Shown here piece by piece: positions 8,801 through 15,987 of a stretch of DNA of 64,000 nucleotides; position 1 is the stretch's first letter; each line of letters begins with the position of its first letter. The position numbers and the translations under genes are program-made. A model generated the notes under the pieces. It saw only the letters and a program-made list of their open reading frames with translations. It ran no database searches and was not told the DNA's origin. The DNA comes from Iodobacter fluviatilis (GTDB lineage: Bacteria > Pseudomonadota > Gammaproteobacteria > Burkholderiales > Chitinibacteraceae): contig NZ_CP025781.1 of assembly GCF_004194535.1 (NCBI RefSeq), positions 4,092,001-4,156,000 of the forward strand, read 5' to 3'.

Positions 8801-10600
8801 GCGCAAGCCAATATCAATAATCCAAGCGTGTTCGGTTTGATCGAAAGTCAACGCATATGGGCGCTCATCCAATACGCGCACGCCGAGGTTTTCTAAGAGC
8901 GGCAGGCAATCGGATAGTTCAATTGGCTTGCCACGGTAGAGTTTCAAACGCCATAGAGTAGGATCAACCACGCTACCTGGTGAAAGGGTAATGGCGATCT
9001 TGTCATTCTTTAAGCTGGCTTCTAGCGCTTCGATATCGTAAACCGCCACGCGGCCAGTGAAATCTGCGCAGTAAGCGGGGGAGAAGGCACGCTGATAACG
9101 CTGATATAGTGCTGCGCCAGTTTCTTCACCGCGTACATGGCTTAGCTGATTACGTAAATCATCTTGCCAGCGTTGTGCGGCGCGGGCGATTTCGTCTTCG
9201 ATTTCTTTAACGTCATAAACAATGCGCTCACCAACCGGTAGGTGAATCAGGAAGTGGATCCGTGCCAACGGGCTGTCAGCCAGCAACACATTGAATTCAG
9301 CTTCATAACCACCAAGGCGCTCCATGAGGATTTTTTCTACTTTAACGCGCACTTCCGTGGTGTAGTTATCTCGCGGCACAAATAGCATCACCGATACATA
9401 ACGGCGATATAGATCTTCGCGGAAGAAAGTACGCACACGGCTGCGCTCGTGCAGGCTAACTACGCCCTGAGCAATACGTGCCAAATCATCAATGCCGATT
9501 TCTAGCAGCTCATCGCGCGGATAGGTGTCGATAACATTTAGCAGCGCTTTACCACGGTAGCCGCCTACATCGGCATCGCTAGCTAGTAAGACGGCGTTAA
9601 TTTTTTTGCGCAGCAGCGGAATGTTTCGTGGTGGTGAGGTGTAAGCGCTGGCAGTATATAAACCAAGGATACGTAACTCACCGATGACTTTGCCCGTGGC
9701 GTCTACTTCACGCAGGCTCACCATATCCAGATATGCAGGGCGGTGAATGAGGGAGCGGGTATCGGCCTTGGTCATCAAAATAAGCTGATCGGCAGAATAA
9801 GCGCGTTCGCGCAGGTCAACCGGCAGGGCCGCCCAAGTGTGCGATAGGCCAGAGTCGCCCGCATCGCGCAGCAGGCCGTGACCAGAGCCGCCAACAAAGT
9901 GTAAGTCACCATTTTCAGCAAAGCGGTAATCACGCACACCTAGGAAAATAAAGTGCCCCGCCAACATCCATTCTAAAAACGAGCTTGTTTCACGCACCAA
10001 TACAATATCGAGTGGAGGCGGACGATGGCGCAGACCTTCTAGCGCGGTAGTGACGCGATCTGCCATCGCTGGCCAATCGGTAACACACGCATCCAGCATA
10101 TCTAAAGCATTATTTAGATCGTTTTCTAGCTGGGTAATGGCGTCGCTAGAGGTGATGCGATCAATCTCAATATGCATCCATGATTCGGCTGCGCCAGCCT
10201 CATCCATCTCTTGCCAATCACCATTTTCCTGACGTGTGACTTGCAATACAGGGTGTACCACCTGATGAACGCCGTAGCCAAGGCGCGCTACCGACATGCC
10301 GATGGTGTCAACTAAGAAAGGGCGATCAGGTTGGACGATTTCGATCACGGTATGGCTACTTTGCCAGCCGTGGTCAGGTACGCTTGGATTATAAATGCGT
10401 AATTTGCGTGTATTGGCCACGCGGTTGCGCGCCATACGCCAATGCGCAAGTACCGCGCCAAACCAATCTTCCGGCGTTTTTTCTATTAAATCGTCTTCAG
10501 AAATGTGGGCGAAGTAAGCAGAGAGAAAATCTTGGGTGATCGGCTGGTCACTCGCCGCAACAAGTTCACCTAGTGCTTTGAGTGTGGACAAAACGGTCAT
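5849..10600 (-). CDS. gdhB: NAD-specific glutamate dehydrogenase, large type
   Basis: Oxidatively deaminates glutamate to 2-oxoglutarate and ammonium with NAD, feeding carbon into the TCA cycle. The 1583-residue length fits the large (about 180 kDa) GDH family; the Pseudomonas enzyme is about 1620. The first roughly 700 residues form the long regulatory N-terminal region with ACT-like segments. The catalytic region holds GGLRWSDRREDFRTEVLGL followed by KAQMVKNTVIVPVGSKGG near 800-850, including the conserved substrate-site lysines. The nucleotide-binding segment follows (FTVIGVGDMSGDVFGNG). The ATG at 10600 gives the usual MTVLSTLKAL start. It is monocistronic, with its own terminator downstream and 444 bp of non-coding sequence upstream. 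Confidence 0.97.
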   Translation of the reverse strand: MTVLSTLKALGELVAASDQPITQDFLSAYFAHISEDDLIEKTPEDWFGAVLAHWRMARNRVANTRKLRIYNPSVPDHGWQSSHTVIEIVQPDRPFLVDTIGMSVARLGYGVHQVVHPVLQVTRQENGDWQEMDEAGAAESWMHIEIDRITSSDAITQLENDLNNALDMLDACVTDWPAMADRVTTALEGLRHRPPPLDIVLVRETSSFLEWMLAGHFIFLGVRDYRFAENGDLHFVGGSGHGLLRDAGDSGLSHTWAALPVDLRERAYSADQLILMTKADTRSLIHRPAYLDMVSLREVDATGKVIGELRILGLYTASAYTSPPRNIPLLRKKINAVLLASDADVGGYRGKALLNVIDTYPRDELLEIGIDDLARIAQGVVSLHERSRVRTFFREDLYRRYVSVMLFVPRDNYTTEVRVKVEKILMERLGGYEAEFNVLLADSPLARIHFLIHLPVGERIVYDVKEIEDEIARAAQRWQDDLRNQLSHVRGEETGAALYQRYQRAFSPAYCADFTGRVAVYDIEALEASLKNDKIAITLSPGSVVDPTLWRLKLYRGKPIELSDCLPLLENLGVRVLDERPYALTFDQTEHAWIIDIGLRLPTGTSLENSIDRERLIAAFTAIFEGACENDSFNRLILGAGLAWREVLILRAYACYMRQVNLKYGIEIIADCLLRHGKLSGQLAALFVLAHDPVSNSAGVAEILAEEIRQACANQSSVDEEKILSSLLAAILATVRTNFFQLDNDGKIKSYMSFKVESARIPNMPQPVPLFEIFVYSPEMEGVHLRGGKVARGGLRWSDRREDFRTEVLGLVKAQMVKNTVIVPVGSKGGFVVKNPPSDREMLMARGIECYKNFIRGLLDLTDNLVAGQVVHPSQVRRLDEDDPYLVVAADKGTATFSDIANGISRDYGFWLDDAFASGGSVGYDHKKMGITAKGAWVSVERQFRELGINTRTDEFTVIGVGDMSGDVFGNGLLRSEHTKLLGAFDHRHIFLDPNPDPAASFKERARLFDLPRSSWADYSAELISAGGGIWPRNAKTIPLSAEVKAILDIEDDELEPSELIRAMLKAPVDLFYNGGIGTYGKASTQTPAEANDRGTDALRIDGKEFRCKVIAEGGNLGFTQLGRIEYAANGGRVHTDAIDNSAGVDCSDHEVNIKILLGRIMAGGDLTMKQRNDLLASMTDEVGHLVLRDNYLQTEAISLEYQQTASLLPVHQRFMQSLEKNGRLSRRIEFLPTDTQIAVRQQEGKGLERPELAVLLAYAKMALFQDLLASDLPDSLDWDGLLAAYFPKPLVDRFGDRLGEHPLRREIVANELTNRTINRMGISFVFRLSEETELPPATIVRAWYDATELLDSEARFVAIESLDNSIPATMQYTMLLRERRQLEHATRWLLQNQDTLPDYAELIRDLKSKIPALLPQLPEWYAGSAKQVDVTQSWLAAGVPAALAKQSACLDGATQLLNIALLTKKQAADVDTVATIHFALGDALELDWLHGLIEQLPRANHWQTLARLACRDDLQRAHIALTSAALDLSPGAAPSVRVESWLQSQETAIAHCRRMFEEMKTLAPDLAMMSAALREIRHRLAV

Positions 10601-11044
10601 AACAGAAGCTCCGGTTCAGTGTGCCATGACTCTATACCCACCTTTCAGGCATTGCCAGCTTTGGCGCATCATGATTTTCACTAATAGCAGGATTACAATA
10701 GTAAGAATATTGCAGCCAAGTTGTTGTTGTTAATGAATAAGCCTGACAGCATGTTATTTTTAACAATAGGGTAGATTGTAAATTTCAAGAATGTTTAATT
10801 TATGAATGGTTTTAAAAATCTCGTGTTTTTTTGTAGGTAAAAACACCTATGATTAGGTTTTATGAAAATTAATGCTTAAAAAAATCGTGCTTTTATTGGC
10901 TTACTGAAATAATACCTCGCTGTATTTTTTAAACGTGTGTTTTAAAATTTTTTTAAAAAATGGCATCGTTTTAGCGATTAAAGAAAGCTCAAAAAATCGC
11001 AAATATATATCTCCGTAAATACGGCCCCGCCACAAGGAATAGAC
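10601..11044. other. Divergent promoter region, gdhB and WYL regulator
   Basis: A strongly AT-rich stretch with several poly-T and poly-A runs. It must carry the gdhB promoter (leftward) and the WYL-regulator promoter (rightward). I could not identify a specific operator. Confidence 0.4.
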
Positions 11045-11740
11045 TTGTCTAGAGCAGAGCGCTTACTTGCCTTAATGCAAAAACTACGTTTGTATCATTA
11101 CCCTATTAGCGGCGCTGTTTTAGCGGGTGAGCTAGGAATTAGCCTGCGAACGCTCTACCGCGATATCGCCAGCTTACAATCGCAAGGCGCGCAGATTGAG
11201 GGTGAGGCAGGGCTTGGCTTTGTCTTAAAGCCTGGATTTACTTTGCCGCCGCTGATGTTCAGCGTTGAAGAAATTGAAGCATTGGCCCTTGGTGCCAAAT
11301 GGGTAGCCCAGCGCACCGATGCCCGCTTAGGCGCTGCGGCCAGCCACGCTTTAAGTAAGATTGCAGCGGTATTGCCCACGGAGCTGCGCTTAGAATTAGA
11401 TACGGCAGCCTTACTCATCGGCCCTAGCCAACAGCCAAATGATTCTGACGAAATACTTGGTTTAATTAGAGAGGCGATTCGCCAAGAATGTAAGCTAGAG
11501 CTACATTATTTAGATGCACAGGGCAAAGAATCCACCCGCGTTATCTGGCCCTGCGCCTTGGCATTTTTTGATCATGCCAGAGTAGTGATTGCATGGTGCG
11601 AGACACGCCAAGCTTTTCGCCACTTTAGAGTGGATAGAATTAAATCACTGCTGTCACAAGAGTTGCGCTACCCCAAGCACCGTCAAGCCTTACTAAAAGC
11701 GTGGCGACTGGCGGAAGGGATTATGGAGCAAAGGCCTTGA
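11045..11740 (+). CDS. HTH/WYL transcriptional regulator, YafY-like
   Basis: A 231-residue cytoplasmic regulator. Residues 1-60 form an HTH_11 winged helix (ELGISLRTLYRDIASLQSQG), and the C-terminal half (about 130-205) is a WYL domain (LELHYLDAQGKESTRVIWP). Such proteins usually bind a nucleotide or small ligand and control nearby genes. The start is a TTG at 11045, chosen because AAGGAA lies 8 bases upstream and the HTH needs this N-terminus. It precedes the VOC, EVE and Cass2 genes but is separated from them by a 160 bp repeat element. YafY-type regulators often sit beside VOC or GyrI-like genes, so it may control them. Target unknown. Confidence 0.88.
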   Translation: MSRAERLLALMQKLRLYHYPISGAVLAGELGISLRTLYRDIASLQSQGAQIEGEAGLGFVLKPGFTLPPLMFSVEEIEALALGAKWVAQRTDARLGAAASHALSKIAAVLPTELRLELDTAALLIGPSQQPNDSDEILGLIREAIRQECKLELHYLDAQGKESTRVIWPCALAFFDHARVVIAWCETRQAFRHFRVDRIKSLLSQELRYPKHRQALLKAWRLAEGIMEQRP

Positions 11741-11757
11741 TCTTGCTGCATAGCTAG

Positions 11758-11917
11758 CAGCCTGTCGGACTTAGACGGTCGAAGCGAAAAATCGCTTGGT
11801 CGAGACCAGATTTTGCCGGATTTGCAGCGCCAATAACGAGTTATTGGTCAAAAAGCTGGTGAAATATAGGCCGATCAGGTGATTTTGCAGCTGACTGATG
11901 CTAAGTCCGACAGGCTG
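11758..11917. repeat. 160 bp MITE-like element, copy 2 (divergent interior)
   Basis: Same termini (CAGCCTGTCGGACTTA and TAAGTCCGACAGGCTG) and exactly the same 160 bp length as the other copies, flanked by CTAG at 11754-11757 and 11918-11921. The interior is much more diverged, so this may be a second subfamily. Confidence 0.75.
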
Positions 11918-12115
11918 CTAGACCTTGAAATACTCAAAATTATCTACGGAGAGCTTATTCGCTAACACGCAGGCTTGTTAGGCAAAGATAAAAAGCCAGC
12001 TTTCAGTGGCCTTAAAATCCTTGTCATTATTTAAATTACGGCTTGTCACTACTGACAAAAACTGACACTAGCCCCTGCTAAACTTCAGGTATGACTAAAG
12101 CGATGGAGCCTTACC

Positions 12116-12481
12116 ATGTTTAATCCAGATTTTATACTGCTGTATGTAGATAGCCCCGCAGCCAGTGCCACGTTTTACCAGCGCATACTGGGTCATGCAC
12201 CCATTGAGCTTTCAGCAACCTTTGCACTGTTTAAATTGGCATCCGGCCTTAAGCTTGGCCTGTGGTCAAAACATACGGTAGAGCCTGCGACTGGCACAAC
12301 GGGCGGTGGGGGTGAACTAGCGTTTATGCTGCAAGGGCGGGAAGCCGTGCAAGCTCAGTACGAGGTTTGGAGCAAGCTGGGCCTTGTTATCGCACAAGAA
12401 CCTACCGCTATGGATTTTGGTTACACCTTTGTGGCGCTCGATCCTGACTCGCATCGCTTACGCATATACACCCTAGAATGA
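12116..12481 (+). CDS. VOC (glyoxalase/bleomycin-resistance fold) family protein
   Basis: A 121-residue single VOC domain of two beta-alpha-beta-beta-beta modules. Module 1 is [20 protein letters not shown] (residues 8-27) and module 2 includes the terminal [17 protein letters not shown]. It resembles the PhnB/drug-resistance-like branch. Substrate and metal cannot be read with confidence. The stop overlaps the next start (ATGA at 12478), so it is translationally coupled to the EVE gene. A clear AAGGAG-like site is missing; GGAG lies 11-14 bases upstream. Confidence 0.85.
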   Translation: MFNPDFILLYVDSPAASATFYQRILGHAPIELSATFALFKLASGLKLGLWSKHTVEPATGTTGGGGELAFMLQGREAVQAQYEVWSKLGLVIAQEPTAMDFGYTFVALDPDSHRLRIYTLE

Positions 12482-12939
12482 AGAGCTGGATTGCTGTGGC
12501 TTCTAGCGAGCACGTTGCTCGGGGCGTGGCGGGAAGTTATATGCAGGTTTGCCACGGCAAGTGCGGGCCTTTAAAACGCATCCAGCCCGGTGATTGGGTG
12601 GTGTATTACTCGCCCACTACGCAAATGGGCGGCAAAGATAAGTTGCAATCCTTTACCGCCATCGGCATAGCAAGAGCAGGGGCTCCTTATCTTTTTGATA
12701 TGGGTGGTGGCTTTATTCCCTATCGCCGAGATGTAGATTGGCTGCCCGCACAGCCCGCCGCTATTTTGCCATTGCTCGAACAATTAGATTTTTCCCGTGG
12801 CATACGCAATTGGGGTGCTCCATTTAGATTCGGCTTATTTGCAATTAGCCAGCATGATATCCAAACCATTGCGGAGGCGATGGCTGCTAGTAGCATTACT
12901 TTTCACCTCTCCCAAGACACACAGATTTCACTTTTTTAA
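12478..12939 (+). CDS. EVE domain protein (UPF0310)
   Basis: A 153-residue EVE domain, a PUA-like fold related to YTH that binds modified bases in RNA or DNA. Seen: the opening [12 protein letters not shown], the [11 protein letters not shown] motif near residues 37-47, TAIGIARAG in the middle, and [16 protein letters not shown] near 108-123. Full length for stand-alone EVE proteins. The start overlaps the VOC stop by 4 bases. EVE proteins are common near defence or modification genes, but here the neighbours are VOC and ligand-binding proteins, suggesting a general accessory set. Actual ligand unknown. Confidence 0.88.
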   Translation: MKSWIAVASSEHVARGVAGSYMQVCHGKCGPLKRIQPGDWVVYYSPTTQMGGKDKLQSFTAIGIARAGAPYLFDMGGGFIPYRRDVDWLPAQPAAILPLLEQLDFSRGIRNWGAPFRFGLFAISQHDIQTIAEAMAASSITFHLSQDTQISLF

Positions 12940-12948
12940 AGGCTTTAT

Positions 12949-13407
12949 ATGCAAGCAAAATATGTTGAAAGTTTTTTAGTTTCTGGTTTACGTGCAAGAA
13001 CAAAAAATAGCGATGAATTCAATCCCACTACGGCGCAAATCCCAAGGCTATGGGGACGTTTTTTTTCTGAAGGGCTGATGGATAAAATCCCAGAGCGCAT
13101 CGCCAACTCACCTATTTACGGGGTGTATTCGAGCTATGAATCAGATGCTAACGGCCAATATGATTTAACCGCTGGCGTTGCCACATCCGCTCCAAGTGGC
13201 GATTTTAGCCACGCTGTCATTCAAGCTGGGCAGTACTTGGTTTTTGAAGTGCGCGGCGCCATGCCTGCAGCGGTGATCCAAGCTTGGGGCCAAGTTTGGG
13301 CGTATTTTGAGCAAAATATACAGATTAAGCGTAGTTTCATCAGTGATTACGAAGCCTATCTTGGGCCAAATGAAGTGCATATTTACATCGGAGTGGTAGC
13401 AGCGTAA
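12949..13407 (+). CDS. GyrI-like / Cass2 effector-binding domain protein
   Basis: A 152-residue single effector-binding domain of the AraC_E_bind/GyrI superfamily. It shows the usual layout: an N-terminal strand (YVESFLVSGLRART), IPRLWGRFF near 31-39, SPIYGVYSSYES near 54-65, GQYLVFEVRG near 95-104, and a final YLGPNEVHIYIGV. It lacks a DNA-binding domain, as Cass2 proteins do. It begins 9 bp after the EVE gene and probably shares its transcript. Such domains bind cationic or hydrophobic small molecules, but the ligand is not readable. Confidence 0.85.
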   Translation: MQAKYVESFLVSGLRARTKNSDEFNPTTAQIPRLWGRFFSEGLMDKIPERIANSPIYGVYSSYESDANGQYDLTAGVATSAPSGDFSHAVIQAGQYLVFEVRGAMPAAVIQAWGQVWAYFEQNIQIKRSFISDYEAYLGPNEVHIYIGVVAA

Positions 13408-13488
13408 GCATCAATTCCTGTAAAGTTGGCATGGGCTGCATAATATTTGCAGCCTTATATAAACAGGCTTTATAAAACAGGAAAACAC

Positions 13489-14070
13489 ATGAGTAAAACA
13501 TTGATTAAGTTATTTGTTTCTTTCTGCCCAATGATCTTTATCGCTGCCTGCGCGCAAACGCCAGCCGTCGATTCCACGGCCAAAACACAGCAAACACAGC
13601 AAACACAGCAAACACAAGAATTATTAAGCTTAGTCGCTCAACGTTTGGCCGTTGCACCTATAGTGGCTCAAAGTAAATGGAATTCTGGCGGTGCAATTAA
13701 TGACCCCGCCCGTGAGCAATCCATCTTGGCAGATGTGCAAAAACGGGCCATCGCAATTGAGCTTGATCCTCGATTTGCCGCTGCATTTTTTCAAAATCAA
13801 TTTGATGCTGGCAAATTAATACAAAGCCAGCTACATCAACAATGGCGATTGCAAAAACAAGCCCCCTTTTTGCCAGCCCCCGATTTAGCCAAGGATGTAC
13901 GCCCCGTATTGGATGCACTAACCCCGCAATTGCTGATGAAGATAAAAACGGTGCAAGCGGATTTATGTAAACCTGAAACCAAGCGATTATTAAATACCGC
14001 AACAGGGCCACTCGCACAATTTAATCCCGAAGTAAGCGCAATGGCATTAAGGGCATTGCAATGCCCTTAA
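13489..14070 (+). CDS. Secreted chorismate mutase, AroQ gamma class, probable lipoprotein
   Basis: Converts chorismate to prephenate outside the cytoplasm. The ATG at 13489 is preferred over an upstream ATG because it follows CAGGAAAA and starts a clean signal peptide (MSKTLIKLFVSFCPMIFIAAC). The IAAC lipobox suggests lipidation at Cys21. After a TQQ tandem repeat (four units, residues 32-43) comes the helical AroQ-gamma core: LLSLVAQRLAVAPIVAQSKW, INDPAREQSIL, FFQNQFDAGKLIQSQLHQQW. Two C-terminal cysteines could form the disulfide found in secreted AroQ enzymes. Periplasmic chorismate mutases occur in several Gram-negative genera, with unclear roles. About 193 residues. Confidence 0.88.
   Translation: MSKTLIKLFVSFCPMIFIAACAQTPAVDSTAKTQQTQQTQQTQELLSLVAQRLAVAPIVAQSKWNSGGAINDPAREQSILADVQKRAIAIELDPRFAAAFFQNQFDAGKLIQSQLHQQWRLQKQAPFLPAPDLAKDVRPVLDALTPQLLMKIKTVQADLCKPETKRLLNTATGPLAQFNPEVSAMALRALQCP
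13588..13617 (+). repeat. In-frame 9 bp microsatellite in chorismate mutase gene
   Basis: Perfect tandem units of ACACAGCAA encoding Thr-Gln-Gln between the lipobox and the catalytic domain. Unit loss or gain would keep the frame and change only linker length. Confidence 0.8.
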
Positions 14071-14126
14071 TTCATGTTAGCCCCCTCTCATTTAATAGAG
14101 TGCGCATATTTTTTCTGTGTTTATGT

Positions 14127-14290
14127 CTTGAGGTAGATAATGCAAGGTAAGTGCCTTGGTGGGCTTTGGGGCCGCTCTATATTTAACTGTTTAAACTGCT
14201 TTGCAAATACGACTGGTGATTCATCATTCATGCGCGAATGCCGATGATATCGGTTGAAATAGTTCAATGTATTCGGTGATTCATTTTTAT
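14127..14290 (-). pseudogene. IS3-family transposase OrfB C-terminal remnant
   Basis: The minus strand reads YFNRYHRHSRMNDESP then VVFAKQF, matching the end of IS3-type OrfB (Y-I-E-x-F-Y-N-x-x-R-R-H-S ... S-P-x-x-F). No DDE core or OrfA is nearby, so only the tail survives. The match rests on a short motif and I am moderately sure. Confidence 0.45.
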
Positions 14291-14367
14291 TTTCTGGAGC
14301 GGACACTAAAAGTTTTCATCGGCGCATTCCTAAATCTAAGGGATGCGTTTTTCCATGTAATGGATGC

Positions 14368-15420
14368 CTACTTATTATGCCAAATTTTGGTATACGCGCT
14401 ATCAAATCCTAAATCGGACTCAATGCTGAGATTGCCTATTTTATTAAGGGAATTACACGTAACTAATATCGGCTTAGATATGTAGCCACTCGGGGGGCTT
14501 GCGGCAAATGCACGATTAAGCTCGTCAGCTAATTGGTAACCTTGCATCGTCAAGGGTTCCGCAATGGTTGCTACTTGTTGAGAGCGACATGAAGCAATTC
14601 GGCTTAAAGCCAAAGTAGAGCCATCTCCAGCAGAGACAAGCCGCATATCTTTAGCCCCCGCTTGAATAAGGGGATAGTTAATACTGTCAAAGTAGATGTC
14701 ATTAATTGCTAGGCTGTAAGTCCAATTTTCCCCATGGCGATTTAAAAGCTTAGGTACCAACTTTGGAATAGAATAGGCTGAATCAGATATCTTAACGTTT
14801 TCAATTGCAAGCACTTTGCAATCTGTATGTCCAATGCACAACTCGATAACCTGTTTCATTTTATTAGTTTTATTATTGGCAACTGCAAACTGATTGTCAT
14901 TAAAGATGATTACCCCAAGAGGGCGTTTATTTTTTATTGCGTCTGTCAGCACAAAATTGGCTGCCATTTCTGCGACTTCAATGGTATCTGTTGTTACATT
15001 AGCAAACAAATGGGGTGAGGCTCCTGGCTTTTTTGCGGCATGCCAGCCAACCAGCTTTATTTTCCTCTGTTTGGCAATTATGAGTTGATCAGGGAAATCG
15101 TCGGGTTCAAAGCCTCCAAACACAATGCCATCAGGTTGCCGAGTAATGCTCTGCGCCAATAAAGACTGTAGCTTGTCTTTTTTTCCCTCTCCATTAAATA
15201 AAACAAGCGTCCATCCCAGTTTTTGGCAGGCGTTTTCTAGGCCGCGATACACACTGACAACGCCACCATTTTTAAGATCCGAAGCAATAAAAATGACGGT
15301 CTTTCCTTTTTGAGCTGTTGGCCCTGCTATTGGGCCACTCCATGGTTTGGCAGCCGTAGCGACAACAAACATCATAATTAATCCAATAAAAATATTGAAT
15401 AGGTAGCGTTTTTTTTGCAT
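14368..15420 (-). CDS. Periplasmic sugar-type substrate-binding protein
   Basis: A 350-residue type I periplasmic binding protein (Peripla_BP_4/RbsB-like). Residues 1-24 form a signal peptide (YLFNIFIGLIMMFVVATAA). The mature part starts with the first lobe KTVIFIASDLKNGGVVSVY and contains QSITRQPDGIVFGGF and, in the second lobe, MRLVSAGDGSTLALSRIAS. The C-terminal QVATIAEPLTMQGYQLADEL matches the hinge segment. No ABC ATPase or permease lies nearby, so it is an orphan that could serve a distant transporter or act as a sensory partner of a kinase or chemoreceptor. Ligand unknown. IS3 debris lies just downstream. Confidence 0.82.
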   Translation of the reverse strand: MQKKRYLFNIFIGLIMMFVVATAAKPWSGPIAGPTAQKGKTVIFIASDLKNGGVVSVYRGLENACQKLGWTLVLFNGEGKKDKLQSLLAQSITRQPDGIVFGGFEPDDFPDQLIIAKQRKIKLVGWHAAKKPGASPHLFANVTTDTIEVAEMAANFVLTDAIKNKRPLGVIIFNDNQFAVANNKTNKMKQVIELCIGHTDCKVLAIENVKISDSAYSIPKLVPKLLNRHGENWTYSLAINDIYFDSINYPLIQAGAKDMRLVSAGDGSTLALSRIASCRSQQVATIAEPLTMQGYQLADELNRAFAASPPSGYISKPILVTCNSLNKIGNLSIESDLGFDSAYTKIWHNK

Positions 15421-15987
15421 CCCACCCTCATTTTTTCAAATTATTTAATGGTAGCCAAATCTCTTCAAAAATGCCATTTCATGCGACTAGCACACACTGA
15501 AAAATAGAAGATTTTTTGATAAAGAGATATTAATACTTATTTTTACTTAATTAGGCCTCTTGCTCAATTTCATCATAATTTCCCCATGCGGGCATGGGTT
15601 TTGCCAAAAGGATCGCTTTAAGAAGTCGAGGGATCATCATGTATAAATCAGCTCGCCGGTTAAGTCGGTACCTCACTCTTGTATCTGATCTGATCTGAGG
15701 TGATGACGCTGCTTGGCACGAAAGCATGGCTCGCCCAGGCGTAAAAAAAGAAGGCACTTGCAGGATCAAACCGTACCCAAGCGGGTAGACCATTATGGCT
15801 TGTTGATTACAATCTGGCTGAGCATTGTAGATTGCTTATTTTAGTTTTATATAAAACACGGGCAATGGCGTAAAAATCAGCAAAAAACCCAGCAAGGCGA
15901 GTTTACCTCAGATCATTGCATTCGCTTTTAGCCGCTTGTTTAAGATTTGGCTTTTTCATCGTCTTGTCTCTGTTAGAATCCTGCCCC
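15421..15987. other. Intergenic region, no supported gene
   Basis: Contains an 80-codon minus-strand open frame (15551-15793) with no recognised family and an atypical Arg/Pro-rich composition, which I do not accept as a gene. The promoter of yheS is expected near 15900-15980, where TTGTCT and a TAGAAT-like -10 hexamer (15974) are visible. Confidence 0.4.

Noticed and set aside
15551..15793. 80-codon minus-strand frame
   Set aside because: Odd composition, no family, no ribosome binding site; no support as a gene.
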